From Palsa-883 sp963847615 (GTDB lineage: Bacteria; Pseudomonadota; Alphaproteobacteria; Acetobacterales; Acetobacteraceae): DNA of 64,000 nt. The stretch covers positions 367,531-431,530 of the forward strand of contig CAWKAN010000019.1 in assembly GCA_963847615.1 (NCBI GenBank). Direction: 5' to 3'. The first letter of the stretch is position 1; each line of letters begins with the position of its first letter. The notes beneath the pieces were generated by a model. It did not search any database and had not been told where the DNA came from. It saw nothing but the letters and a program-made list of their open reading frames with translations. Shown piece after piece: positions 35,415 through 45,694 of this stretch. Both the position numbers and the translations under genes were made by a program.

Positions 35415-36470
35415 ATGAACCTCGCCTCCAAGCTCGACCGCATCGCCGCCCGCGCCGAGGAGCTGCGCGCCCTGCTGTCGGCCGGTCTCTCGGGCGAAGC
35501 CTACGCCAAGGCGTCGAAGGAACTGTCCGAACTCGCCCCGATCGAAACCCGCATCGCCGACCTGCGCAGCGCCGAGCAGGCCCAGGCCGAAGCCGAAACG
35601 ATGCTGGCCGACCCCGAGATGCGCGAGCTGGCCGAAGCCGAACTGGCCGAGCTGAAAACCCGCATCCCCGCGCTGGCGCACGAGATCCGCCTGGTGCTGC
35701 TGCCGAAGGACGAGGCCGACGAGCGTGCCGCGATCCTCGAAGTCCGTCCCGCCGCCGGCGGCGACGAGGCCGCGCTGTTCGCCGCCGAGCTGTTCGCGAT
35801 GTACCAGAAATACGCCGCGCTGCGCGGCTGGCGCGTCGAGCTGCTGGAATACAACGACACCGAGCTGGGCGGGCTGAAGGAGGGCATCGCCGAGATCACC
35901 GGGCGCAGCGTCTTTGCGCGGCTGAAATATGAATCCGGCGTCCATCGCGTCCAGCGCGTGCCGACGACCGAGAGCCAGGGCCGCATCCACACCTCCACCG
36001 TCACCGTCGCGGTGCTGCCCGAGGCCGAGGAAGTCGACGTGCAGATCGACGAGGGCGACCTGCGCATCGACGTCTACCGTGCCTCCGGCGCCGGCGGCCA
36101 GCACGTCAACAAGACCGACAGCGCGGTGCGCATCACGCATCTGCCCTCCGGCATCGTCGTTGCGATGCAGGAGGAAAGAAGCCAGCACAAGAACCGCGCC
36201 AAGGCGATGAAGATCCTGCGGGCGCGGCTGTATGAGCAGCAGCGCGCCGCGCTGCACGCGACGCGCGCCGCCGACCGCAAGTCCCAGGTCGGCACCGGCG
36301 ACCGCTCGGAACGCATCCGCACCTATAATTTTCCGCAGGGCCGCGTCTCGGACCACCGCATCAACCTGACGCTCTACAAGATCGATCGCGTCATGCTCGG
36401 CGAGCTCGACGAGTTCATCGACGCGCTGACCGCCGAGGACCAGGCCGCCCGCCTGGCCGCCGAGGAATGA
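35415..36470 (+). CDS. prfA: Peptide chain release factor 1
   Basis: 351 aa, full length. RF1 decodes UAA/UAG: the codon-recognition tripeptide is PTT within HRVQRVPTTESQGRIHTS, and the peptidyl-hydrolysis loop is GAGGQHVNKTDSAVRITH, whose GGQ glutamine is normally methylated by PrmC. The N-terminal helical domain has EVRPAAGGDEAALFA. The next gene, prmC, overlaps by 4 nt, so enzyme and substrate are co-translated. Confidence 0.97.
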   Translation: MNLASKLDRIAARAEELRALLSAGLSGEAYAKASKELSELAPIETRIADLRSAEQAQAEAETMLADPEMRELAEAELAELKTRIPALAHEIRLVLLPKDEADERAAILEVRPAAGGDEAALFAAELFAMYQKYAALRGWRVELLEYNDTELGGLKEGIAEITGRSVFARLKYESGVHRVQRVPTTESQGRIHTSTVTVAVLPEAEEVDVQIDEGDLRIDVYRASGAGGQHVNKTDSAVRITHLPSGIVVAMQEERSQHKNRAKAMKILRARLYEQQRAALHATRAADRKSQVGTGDRSERIRTYNFPQGRVSDHRINLTLYKIDRVMLGELDEFIDALTAEDQAARLAAEE

Positions 36471-37477
36471 GCCCGGCACCGGCGCCGGCGCCGGTGGTCG
36501 GCACCGCCCTGCGCGACGGTGCCGCGCGGCTGCGCGCGGCCGGCATCGACAACCCCCGCCTGGAGGCGCGGCTGCTGCTGGCCCACGCGCTCGGGATCAC
36601 CACCGAGGCACTGCTGCGCGACCCGCGCGCCTCGATTGCGCGCCCGCCGATCACCGACGCCCCGATCGCCCGCCTGGTGGACGATCGTGCCCCCGGTGTC
36701 CCATCCTACGACGCCCTGCTCGACCGCCGCGCGGCGCACGAGCCGCTGGCGCTGATCACCGGCCGGCGCGAATTCTGGAGCCTCGATCTGGCGGTCTCGC
36801 CGGCAACCCTGATCCCCCGCGCCAACTCCGAGACGCTGATCGAGGCCGCGCTGGCCGCCCGCCCCGAGCGCACCCGGGTGCGGCGCATCCTCGACCTCGG
36901 CACCGGCACCGGCTGCCTGCTGCTCGCCGCGCTCAGCGAGTTCCCCGCCGCCTTTGGCATCGGCACCGACCGCTCGGCCGCGGCAACCGCGCTGGCGCGG
37001 CACAATGCGGCCAGGCTCGGCATGGCCGACCGCGCCGCGTTCCTGTGCACCGACTGGGCCGCCGCGCTGAGCGGACGCTTCGACCTGATCCTGAGCAATC
37101 CGCCCTACATCCCGACCGCCGCGCTGCCCGAACTGATGCCGGAGGTGGCCCGCTACGAGCCCGCCTCGGCGCTGGACGGCGGCCCCGACGGGCTCGGTGC
37201 CTATCGGCGGATGCTGCCCGAGCTGCCCCGGTTGCTGGCCGCCGACGGGGTGGCGGTGCTGGAACTCGGCCAGGGCCAGGATGCGCCGGTCGCCGCCCTG
37301 GCGCGTGCCGCCGGGTTCGCCGCCGCCACCCGCGCCGACCTGGCCGGCATCCCGCGCGCCCTGTGTCTCACCTGGGCGGGGCTCACCTGGGCGGGGCTCA
37401 CCTGGGCGGGGCTCACCTGGGCGGGCGGGATGCGAAAAAAACCGTTTGGCAACAGCGCCTCGTGCGACTACCTTTAG
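36467..37477 (+). CDS. prmC: Release-factor glutamine methyltransferase
   Basis: 336 aa with an ATGA overlap to prfA. PrmC/HemK methylates the GGQ glutamine of RF1/RF2. It has the N-terminal helical bundle (DNPRLEARLLLAHAL), the ITGRREFWSLDLAVSPATLI segment, SAM motif ILDLGTGTGCLLLA and catalytic FDLILSNPPYIP. The normal domain ends about residue 298. It is followed by four tandem LTWAG units and a basic tail (GMRKKPFGNSASCDYL). A 37-nt intrinsic insertion-type error is not needed: the repeat is in frame. Confidence 0.95.
   Translation: MSPAPAPAPVVGTALRDGAARLRAAGIDNPRLEARLLLAHALGITTEALLRDPRASIARPPITDAPIARLVDDRAPGVPSYDALLDRRAAHEPLALITGRREFWSLDLAVSPATLIPRANSETLIEAALAARPERTRVRRILDLGTGTGCLLLAALSEFPAAFGIGTDRSAAATALARHNAARLGMADRAAFLCTDWAAALSGRFDLILSNPPYIPTAALPELMPEVARYEPASALDGGPDGLGAYRRMLPELPRLLAADGVAVLELGQGQDAPVAALARAAGFAAATRADLAGIPRALCLTWAGLTWAGLTWAGLTWAGGMRKKPFGNSASCDYL
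37367..37426 (+). repeat. Four 15-bp tandem repeats at the prmC 3' end
   Basis: CTCACCTGGGCGGGG repeats at 37367, 37382, 37397 and 37412 (last unit ends GGGC). Being 15 bp it keeps the frame and encodes LTWAG four times, so copy number could vary without disrupting the gene. Confidence 0.92.
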
Positions 37478-37701
37478 GAGCCGGCAGGGACCGAGGCGAT
37501 GCCTCGCATCCCGGGACCCTGGTCGAATCGGTTGCCGCCCTGTTAGCTGGGCGCTGATTGGCAAGCCGGGGTGCGTGCCGGTACCAACGTCGAAGGGTCG
37601 CAGCCTGGCCGTGGGAGAATTCCCCTGGCCCCCATGGGGCTAGCCATGTCTCCCAGCGCCACCGGCCAGTATCGCCAACAGGAAAGTACGACGGCAACAG
37701 T

Positions 37702-38175
37702 ATGAACAACATGAAGCGCATGCGTGGACGCGGCCATCGCCCCGGTGGTGGCGGCGGCGGCGGTGGAGGCGGCGGCCCGGTCCGCCATCACGCCCCCGGC
37801 AATATCCCGCTCAACCGCAACCACGTCTTCGACAGCAGCGGCCCGGACATCCGCGTCCGCGGCACCGCCCAGCAGTTGTTCGAGAAATACCTCCAGCTCG
37901 GCCGCGACGCGACCTCGGGCGGCGATCGGGTGCTGGCCGAGGGCTACTTCCAGCACGCCGAGCACTACTTCCGCATCCTGAACGCGATGAACCAGGCGGT
38001 GCAGCAGGGCCAGCAGGGCAACGGCGGCCAGGCGCAGCAAGGCCAGCGCCGGCCCTATGGCAACGAGGACGACATGGCGGCGACCGGCGCGGACAACGAG
38101 CCGAGCGCCCCGGGCATGGGCGACCAGCCGGAAGCGCGCGAGATCCCGATCGCCGCGGCGCCGCCCGAAGGCTGA
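37702..38175 (+). CDS. DUF4167 domain protein
   Basis: 157 aa from ATG 37702; the frame is open earlier but this start gives the usual N-terminus (NNMKRMRGRGHRPGGGGG), basic and Gly-rich as in nucleic-acid-binding tails. The DUF4167 core follows: NRNHVFDSSGPDIRVRGTAQ, FEKYLQLGRDATSGGDRVLA and GYFQHAEHYFRILN. The C-terminus is Gln/Gly-rich and acidic, probably disordered. The family is alphaproteobacterial, commonly next to prmC; its function is not established. Confidence 0.88.
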   Translation: MNNMKRMRGRGHRPGGGGGGGGGGGPVRHHAPGNIPLNRNHVFDSSGPDIRVRGTAQQLFEKYLQLGRDATSGGDRVLAEGYFQHAEHYFRILNAMNQAVQQGQQGNGGQAQQGQRRPYGNEDDMAATGADNEPSAPGMGDQPEAREIPIAAAPPEG

Positions 38176-38196
38176 CCAGCGCCCGGCGCCGCCGCG

Positions 38197-38575
38197 ACCG
38201 CGCGGGGCATCCCCCGGGGGCAACCAAAGCAAGCCGGGGCTTCGCCCCGAACCCCGCCAGGGGGGCGTTGCCCCCCTGGACCCCCCACCCCCCGGGACAA
38301 GTGCCCGGGGGCAGGCGCCGGCAGCGGCCTCTGAACTCCATGACTGGGCGTGTGGGGAGGGGAAGGGGGCGGGTGGGCGAGGCGATGGGGCGCCGTCCAG
38401 CATGCTGGACGGCGCCCCATCGCCTCGCCCACCCGCCCCCTTCCCCTCCCCACACGCCCAGTGAAGGGTTCCAAGGGCTCTGCCCTTGGCGGGGTTCCAA
38501 GGGGCAGAGCCCCTTGGTGGGGTCCGGGGCGAAGCCCCGGCTTGCTTTGGTTGCCCCCGGGGGATGCCCGGCGCT
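38197..38575. repeat. Long palindromic intergenic element, copy C
   Basis: The central palindrome is perfect and loop-free: 59-nt arms 38344-38402 and 38403-38461 meeting at CAGCATGCTG. Outer arms also pair: GCATCCCCCGGGGGCAACCA at the left and its complement near 38550-38570. It lies between convergent genes. ORFs inside it are shadows of the palindrome. Confidence 0.9.
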
Positions 38576-39426
38576 ACACCCGCCCGTCCGCCAGCGCCGC
38601 GCGCAGCACCTCGGCTGCGCGCCCGCCGATCAGCCGCTCGCGCAGGAACAGGTCGATCAGCACCAGGGTGACGTTGAACTTGAACGCGTCGGTGTCCCGC
38701 ACCGCCGCCAGCACCCGCCCGACCGGCCACAGCTCGAACGCCTCCACCTCGCCGTCCATCGGGCGCGGGACGAAATCCTCGGGCAGCGCCAGGTCGTAGC
38801 AATGCAGCCGGTCGCGCCGCAGCCCCTCCGGCCGCTCCATCGCATAGCACAGCATCGCCACCGGACGCGCCGCGGCGGCCAGCGCCTCGGGCACCGCGGC
38901 TTCCTCCGCCGCCTCCTTGATCAGAGTCTGCGCCGCCGACAGCCCGGCCGGCACGCCGCCGGCGACGAGGTGGTCCAGCTTGCCGGGATCCAACTGCTTG
39001 GTCCGCGACCGCCGGGCGATCCACAGGTGCAGCCCGTCGGCGCGCCGCACCAGGCCGTTCACGTGCACGCCCTCGGGAGACCACGCCGAACGAGGGCAGC
39101 GCGCCGCGATCCAGCACCGCCAGCACCGGCCCATCCGCCGCCGCGCGCACGTCGAACGCCTCATTGCGCCAGCGGTAGCAGCCCCGCGCCGACAGCTCCC
39201 GCGCGATCGTCTGCAGCGCCTCCGGCGCGCTCAGCGTGACCCGAGCCGCCGTCGCCTCGATCGCCGGAAACCCGGCCAGGGCCTCGGCCAGCGCGGGCCG
39301 CACCCAGCCCACCCGGTCGGCGCCGATATGGAAGGCCAGCCGCGCGCCCGGCAGCGTCGCGCTTTGGCAGGCGCGGATATGGCGCAGCAATCCATCCACG
39401 CCGCCCTGATCCGCCACACCGCCCAC
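38574..39426 (-). CDS. NUDIX hydrolase with DUF4743 N-terminal domain (frameshifted)
   Basis: About 283 aa. The N-terminal part (GVDGLLRHIRACQSATLPGA, IGADRVGWVRPALAEAL) is the DUF4743 domain found fused to NUDIX in thiamin-pyrophosphokinase-related proteins. An extra C near 39085 (GTCTCC-C-GAGGGC) shifts the frame. The rest continues as GVHVNGLVRRADGLHLWIAR, the NUDIX box region HLVAGGVPAGLSAAQTLIKE then AAEEAAVPEAL, and FKFNVTLVLIDLFLRERLIG. The length is 3n+1. It probably hydrolyses a nucleotide diphosphate derivative. The gene is convergent with the DUF4167 gene and divergent from the ABC exporter. Confidence 0.85.
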
Positions 39427-39485
39427 CTTTCTGACCGGTCGCCTTTGTCACCGGTCACCTTTGCAACCGCCCCCCAGCATGCCAC

Positions 39486-41359
39486 ATGCGCAGCATGCGA
39501 CACATCCCCTACGCCGCGCCGCTCGACCTGGCGCGGCCGCAGCGCTCGACCTGGCAGACCATCGTCAGCCTGCTGCCCTATCTCTGGCCGCGCGGCAATC
39601 TGACGGCGCGGGCGCGCGTCGTGGTGGCGATGGCCTGCCTGGTGGCCGCCAAGCTCGCCACCGTCTATGTCCCGGTGCTGTACAGCCACGCGGTGGACGC
39701 GCTGGCGCCGAAGACCGGCACCGCCGCCGCGCTGGTCCTGCCGGTGGCGCTGATCGTCGCCTACGCGCTGGCCCGCGTCGCCGCCTCGGGCTTCGGCGAG
39801 CTGCGCGACGCGGTGTTCGCCGCGGTGCAGCAGCGCGCCGCCCGGCTGCTGGCGCTGCGCACCTTCCGCCACCTGCACGCGCTGTCGCTGCGGTTCCACA
39901 TGGATCGGCAGACCGGCGGGCTGTCGCGGGTGATCGATCGCGGCGCGCAGGGCGTGCAGTCGGTGCTGCGCCTCGCGGTGTTCAACATCATCCCGACGCT
40001 GCTCGAGCTGGCGATGGTCACCGGCATCCTGTGGGTGATGTTCGACTGGCGCTTCGCGCTCGTCACCTTCATGGCGGTGACGCTGTACCTGGGCTTCACG
40101 GTCGGCTTCAGCGCCTATCGCGTCCGCCTGCGCCGCACCATGAACGACACCGACAACGAGGCGCAGTCGCGCGCCATCGACAGCCTGCTGAACTTCGAGA
40201 CGGTCAAGTATTTCGGCAACGAGGGGCATGAGGCAACCCGCTACGACCAGGCGCTGGCGCGCTACGAGCACGCCGCGGTGCGCAGCCAGGTGACGCTGAA
40301 CATGCTGAACCTGGGCCAGCAGGGCATCGTCGCGATCGGCCTGGGGGTGATCATGCTGATGGCCGCGCGCGGCGTGGTGGCCGGCGAGATGACCGTCGGC
40401 AAGTTCGTGCTGGTGAACACCTATCTGATGCAGCTGTACCAGCCGCTGAACTTCCTGGGCTTCGTCTATCGCGAGATCAAGCCAGGGGCTGGTGGACATG
40501 GACCAGATGTTTCGCCTGCTCGAGGTCGAGCCGGAGGTCGCCGACCGGCCCGGCGCGCCGCGCGCTGGCCGCGCATCTGTCGGACGGCGCCGCCGGGCAG
40601 GTGCGGTTCGAGGAGGTTCGTTTCGGCTATCGGCCGGACCGCGCGATCCTCAAGGGCGTGGACCTGACCGTGCCCGCCGGCGGCAAGCTCGCCATCGTCG
40701 GGCCGACCGGCGCCGGCAAGTCCACCATCACCCGGCTGCTGTTCCGCTTCTACGACGTCATCGGCGGGCGCATCCTGATCGACGGCGTCAGGACATCCGC
40801 GACGTGACGCAGGAAAGCCTGCGCGCGGCGATCGGCGTGGTGCCGCAGGACACCGTGCTGTTCAACGACACCATCCGCTACAACATCGCCTATGGCCGGC
40901 CGGGCGCGTCGCAGGCCGAGATCGAGCACGCCGCGCGCCTGGCGCAGATGCACGACTTCATCATGTCGCTGCCGGAAGACTACGACACCCGCGTGGGCGA
41001 GCGCGGCCTGAAACTGTCGGGCGGCGAAAAGCAGCGCGTCGCCATCGCGCGCACCATCCTGAAAGACCCGCGCATCCTGATCCTGGACGAGGCGACCAGC
41101 GCGCTGGACACCGCGCACCGAGCAGGAGATCCAGGCCGCGCTGCGCGCCGTGTCGCGCCATCGCACCACGCTGGTGATCGCGCACCGGCTGTCCACCGTG
41201 GTCGACGCCGACGAGATCATGGTGCTGGACCAGGGCCGCGTGGCCGAACGCGGCACCCATGCGGCCCTGCTGGCGCACGGCGGGCTGTACGCCCGCATGT
41301 GGGCCATCCAGGCCGAGCAGCAGGACCAGCCGGAAGCCCCGGCGGAAGCCGCCGAATAG
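39486..41359 (+). CDS. ABC exporter of the Atm1/HMT1 family (frameshifted)
   Basis: About 622 aa: a membrane domain of six spans followed by one ATPase domain. Atm1-type features include TWQTIVSLLPYLWPRGNLTA, the RVVVAMACLVAAKLATVYVP span and SLLNFETVKYFGNEGHEATR, a hallmark of the family that exports glutathione-bound sulfur or metal species. The ATPase has Walker A GPTGAGKST, LSGGEKQRVAIART and ILILDEATSALDT. Frame breaks near 40483 (extra C), 40562 (extra C), 40793 (two extra bases) and 41118 (extra C) account exactly for a length of 3n+2. Confidence 0.9.
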
Positions 41360-41375
41360 GTCCAGGGAGACACCC

Positions 41376-41618
41376 ATGCCGATCGACCCCGCATTGCTTG
41401 AACCGCCACCGGCCGAGCTGAGCCACGCCGGCGCGGTGGTCGACAAGGCCATCGAATACATGGTGGGACAGAACATCGGCTCGCTGGCGATCGCCTCGTC
41501 GCTGCTGGGCGGCGCGCTGGCGCTGCTGGCACGCAGCGTCGCCGATGAGGCGATCGTGCAAATCCTCCACAACGCGGTCGATAGCGTGCGCGCGGGCGAA
41601 CTGCGGCGCATGACGTGA
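41376..41618 (+). CDS. Small hypothetical protein downstream of the exporter
   Basis: 80 aa from ATG 41376, preceded by a good AGGGAG. Central helix MVGQNIGSLAIASSLLGGAL is hydrophobic and may be membrane-associated; the rest is polar. It lies 17 bp after the exporter gene and is probably co-transcribed. The family is unknown. Confidence 0.6.
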   Translation: MPIDPALLEPPPAELSHAGAVVDKAIEYMVGQNIGSLAIASSLLGGALALLARSVADEAIVQILHNAVDSVRAGELRRMT

Positions 41619-41710
41619 AGGCAGCAAGGCGGGGCTTCGCCCTTTTCAACCGGGCGGAGCCCCAGCCTTATCCCGGGTGGCGAAAGGATTGACCCACCTA
41701 CACCGCACCA

Positions 41711-41857
41711 CGTCATGGCCGGCCCCCGGGTCGGGCCAAAGGCCCGCCCGAGGACAGGCGGAGTCTGCCCCCGGCGAAGGCCGGGGGGTCGGCCATCCAC
41801 GGGTTGCTTGCTGGCAACAGAAAAGTCGTGGATGGCCGGCCTCCGCCGGCCATGACG
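41711..41857. repeat. Nested inverted repeat downstream of the exporter operon
   Basis: Outer arms CGTCATGGCCGGC (41711-41723) and GCCGGCCATGACG (41845-41857) are perfect; inner arms GGCCATCCACG (41791-41801) and CGTGGATGGCC (41827-41837) are perfect too. The 270-bp gap (41619-41888) before convergent gyrB otherwise holds only a GGGGCTTCGCCC..GGGCGGAGCCCC pair near 41630-41663, related to the ends of the long palindromes. Confidence 0.75.
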
Positions 41858-41888
41858 GCGAAGAGTTCAACCGTTTCGGTACCCGGTA

Positions 41889-44335
41889 TTACACGTCGAG
41901 GTTGGCGACCTTCAGGGCGTTGCTGACGATGAACTCGCGTCGCGGCTCGACCACGTCGCCCATCAAGGTGGAGAACACCTGCGCCGCGTCCTCCACGTCG
42001 CCGACCTTCACCTGCAGCAGGGTGCGCACGCTGGGGTCCAGCGTGGTCTTCCAAAGCTGGTCGGGGTTCATCTCACCCAGGCCCTTGAAGCGCTGCACCG
42101 TCAGGCCGCGCCTGCCATGCGCGATGACGCGCTCGTACGCGGTGGCCGGGCCGGCGACCGTGACCTCCAGCGCGTCCAGCTTCAGCCGGGCCGGGGTGGC
42201 GAAGCGCTCGGCAAACGAAGCGGCCCGGTCGTTCAGCCAGCGCGCCTCGGCGCTGCGCAACGCCGGCGCATCCAGCACGTGCTTCTCCATCACCCCGCGC
42301 ACCGTGCGCGACAGCGTCAGGCCGCCGTCGGCGCTGACGATCCAGCCCTGCTCGGTCGGCAACGAGACGGCGTTGAGCCGGCTCGCCAGGGTCGGCGCCG
42401 CCTCGGTGGCGCGGACCGGATCGGGGGTCAGCGCGCCGGCGATCGCCGCCTGCTCCAGCAGCGCCACCGGGATCGTCGCCGACAGGCCGCGCAGCCGCTG
42501 CGTCGCCTCGCGCAGCAGGGTGATCTCGCGCCGCAGCTCGTCCTTCTCCAGCACGCGCCCGTCGGCATAGCTCAGCCGCGCCTCGGCCAGCGCCTTGTCG
42601 AGCAGGAAGTCCTCCAGCGCGCGGTCGTCCTTCAGGTAGCGCTCGTCGTTGCCGCGCTTGGCGCGGTACAGCGGCGGCTGGGCGATATACAGGTGGCCGC
42701 GATCGATCAGCTCCGGCATCTGGCGGAAGAAGAAGGTCAGCAGCAGCGTGCGGATATGGCTGCCGTCCACGTCGGCGTCGGTCATGATGACGATGCGGTG
42801 GTAGCGCAGCTTGCCGGCGTCGAAGCCGCCCTGCTCCGGCTCGCCGCGGCCGATGCCGGTGCCGAGCGCGGTGATCAGCGTGCCGATCTCCTGGCTGCCC
42901 AGCATGCGGTCGAAGCGGGCGCGCTCGACGTTGAGGATCTTGCCCTTCAGCGGCAGGATCGCCTGGAACTTGCGGTCGCGGCCCTGCTTGGCCGAGCCGC
43001 CGGCGCTGTCACCCTCGACGATGAAGATCTCGCACTTCGCCGGATCGCGCTCCTGGCAGTCGGCGAGCTTGCCGGGCAGGGTCGAGATGTCCAGCACGCC
43101 CTTGCGCCGGGTCAGCTCCCGCGCCTTGCGCGCCGCCTCGCGCGCCGCGGCGGCGTCCATCACCTTCTGGATGATCGACTTGGCCTCTTTCGGGTGCGTC
43201 TCGAACCAGTGCGAGACGGCGTCGGCCACGGCGGCCTGCACCACCGGCTGCACCTCGGAGCTGACCAGCTTGTCCTTGGTCTGCGAGGAGAATTTCGGGT
43301 CCGGCACCTTCACCGACAGCACCGCGGTCATGCCCTCGCGCATGTCGTCGCCGACCAGCTGCAGCCCTTCCTTCTTGCCCATCCCCTCGGCGTATTTCGT
43401 CACCACGCGGGTCAGCGCCTGGCGGAACCCGGCGAGATGGGAGCCGCCGTCGCGCTGCGGGATGTTGTTGGTGAAGCACAGCATCGTCTCGTGGTAGCTG
43501 AATCGTTCCACGACAGCGCGAACTCGACGCGGATGCCGGCATCGGTCTCCGGCACGCGCAGGCTGATCGGCGGGGTGAACACCGAGGTCTTGGCACGGTC
43601 GAGCCACGCGACGAAGGCCACCAGGCCACCGTCGTAGCGCAGCACCACCTCGCGCTTCTCGACATGGCGCTCGTCGCGCAGCACGATGCTCAGCCCGGAG
43701 TTCAGGAACGCCAGCTCGCGCAGCCGACGCTCCAGCAGCGCAAAGTCGAATTCGGTCTGGGTGAAGGTGGCGGGGCTCGGCTTGAAGATCACCTCGGTGC
43801 CGCCTGGCGCGTCGGACGGACCCACCAGGGCCAGCGGCGCCTCGGCGTCACCGTTACGGAAGCGGATGAAGTATTCCTGGCCCTGGCGCCAGACGCGCAC
43901 CTCCATCCACTCGGACAGCGCGTTCACCACGGCGGCGCCGACGCCGTGCAGGCCGCCGGACACCTTGTAGGAACTCTGGTTGAACTTTCCCCCCGCGTGC
44001 AGCCGGGTCAGCACCACCTCGGCCGCCGAGATGCCTTCCTCCTCGTGGATGTCGACCGGGATGCCGCGGCCGTCGTCGCGCACCGTCACGCTGCCGTCGC
44101 CGTTCAGCGTCAGCTCGACCCGGGTGGCGAAGCCGGCCTGCGCCTCGTCCACCGCGTTGTCGATGATCTCGAACGCCATGTGGTGCAGGCCGGAGCCGTC
44201 ATCGGTGTCGCCGATATACATGCCCGGCCGCTTGCGCACGGCGTCCAGGCCGCGCAGCACGGAGATCGAGGCGGCGTCGTACGCGTCCCCGTTCGGGGCG
44301 GCAGAATCAGGCTGCGGCGCGGCGTTGTCGGACAT
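41889..44335 (-). CDS. gyrB: DNA gyrase subunit B (frameshifted)
   Basis: About 814 aa. GHKL ATPase motifs: GLDAVRKRPGMYIGDT, EIIDNAVDEAQAG, DDGRGIPVDIH, GLHGVGAAVVNALS. Near 43500 two extra T bases (AACGATTCAGC) break WND-SYHE; the next frame continues TMLCFTNNIPQRDGGSHLAG. The TOPRIM domain has IFIVEGDSAGGSAKQGRDR, the NVERAR segment and MTDADVDGSHIRTLLLTFFF. The C-terminus ends GLGEMNPDQLWKTTLDP and GDVVEPRREFI. It is the last gene of the dnaA-dnaN-recF-gyrB cluster. Confidence 0.95.
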
Positions 44336-44384
44336 GCCGGCTTGGGACTCCAGGAGCTGTTCGGGTACTTTAGCTATATAGCTG

Positions 44385-45635
44385 CTACAGCGTCCCGCGC
44401 CCAGGGGGCATCGTGGTCGAAGCGGGCGGAAATCCGCTCTCCGGCGCCAGGTTTCCGTCGCCGGTGCGCAGCAGTTCCGCGCTGCCGCGCAGCGGGGCGA
44501 AGGTGTCGGAATCGGTGCCGGTGATCAGGGTCTGCGCCGGCAGCCGGGCGAGCGCGATGAACAGCGCGGCGCGGCGCGCGGCGTCCAGGTGGACCGCCGG
44601 TTCGTCCAGCAGCAGCAGCGGGGCGGTGCCGCGCGCCTCGGCGATCAGCGCCGCGTGGCCCAGCACCAGGCCGACCAGCAGGGTCTTCTGTTCCCCGGTG
44701 CTGGCGAGCGAAGCGGGCTGGCCGGTGGCGGCATCGCTCATCGCCAGGTCGGTGCGGTGCGCGCCGAGCGAGGCGCCACCGGCCGCGGCGTCGCGCGCGC
44801 GGGCGGCGGCGAGGCCGGCGCGCAGCCAGTCCTCGACCCGCAGCGCCGGGGCGGTGTCCAGGCGCGCGGCGATCGGGCAGACCAGGGCGAGGCGGGCGGC
44901 GGGAAACGGCGCCGCGGCGCCGCCGGCCAGCGCGGCGTTCAGGCGTGCCACCAGCATGGCGCGCGCGGCGACCGCGGCGACGGCGTGCCGCGCCATGGCG
45001 TCTTCCAGCCCGGCCAGCCAGGCGGCGTCGGCGTGGCGCTCCGCCAGCAGGCGGTTGCGCTGCGCCATGGCGGTGTCGTGCGCAGCGATCTCGCGCGCGT
45101 GGCCGGGCTCCAGCGCCCAGACCAGGCGGTCCAGGAAGCGGCGGCGGCCGGACAGCCCCTCCTGGAACAGCCGGTCCATCTGGGGGGTCAGCCAGACGGC
45201 GGCGACGAGGGCGGCGATCTCCGCCTGGCTGCGCGGGGGTGCGCCGTTCAGGCGGAACACCCGCCGCTCCACGGGGCGCTCCCCTTGGCGCTCCCCTTGG
45301 CGCTCCCCGGGGCGTTCCCCGGGGCGTTCCCCAGCCCGATCCCCCGCACGATCCCCGGGGCCGTCCGGCGCGGTGCCGGTGCCGATATCGGTTTCCCCCT
45401 CCGCCGAGGCGAACCGTCCGGCGACCGCCCAGCCGTCGGGCGCGCCGCGCCGCACCAGATCGGCCATCCGCGCGCCGCGCAGCCCCCGGCCCGGCATGAG
45501 CAGCGACACCGCCTCCAGCAGGTTGGTCTTGCCGCTGCCGTTCGGCCCGACCAGCACGCTGATCCGCGCCCGCGGGTGCCAGGTCAGCGACCGGTACGAC
45601 CGGAAATCGGTGAGGCTCAGCCGGATCAAGCGCAT
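44385..45635 (-). CDS. recF: DNA repair/recombination ATPase RecF with repeat insertion
   Basis: 416 aa from ATG 45635. RecF loads RecA at gaps. Walker A is VLVGPNGSGKTNLLEA, signature-like STGEQKTLLVGLVL and Walker B LLLLDEPAVHLD. It is longer than most RecF because residues about 90-120 contain an in-frame run of four-residue units (GDRA, GERP, GERQ) not found in the family. It lies 50 bp upstream of gyrB. The expected neighbour dnaN is separated from it by a two-gene insert. Confidence 0.92.
   Translation of the reverse strand: MRLIRLSLTDFRSYRSLTWHPRARISVLVGPNGSGKTNLLEAVSLLMPGRGLRGARMADLVRRGAPDGWAVAGRFASAEGETDIGTGTAPDGPGDRAGDRAGERPGERPGERQGERQGERPVERRVFRLNGAPPRSQAEIAALVAAVWLTPQMDRLFQEGLSGRRRFLDRLVWALEPGHAREIAAHDTAMAQRNRLLAERHADAAWLAGLEDAMARHAVAAVAARAMLVARLNAALAGGAAAPFPAARLALVCPIAARLDTAPALRVEDWLRAGLAAARARDAAAGGASLGAHRTDLAMSDAATGQPASLASTGEQKTLLVGLVLGHAALIAEARGTAPLLLLDEPAVHLDAARRAALFIALARLPAQTLITGTDSDTFAPLRGSAELLRTGDGNLAPESGFPPASTTMPPGRGTL
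45275..45358 (-). repeat. 12-bp tandem repeats inside recF
   Basis: About seven to eight degenerate copies of GGCGCTCCCCTT / GGCGTTCCCCGG-type units on the plus strand. In recF they encode GER(P/Q) or GDRA units and keep the frame. Confidence 0.85.
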
Positions 45636-45694
45636 ATGCGTGTCAGCTATGGGCGACCGGTGGTCGAGCCCGCGTCCCAACCGTTGCACCGCGA

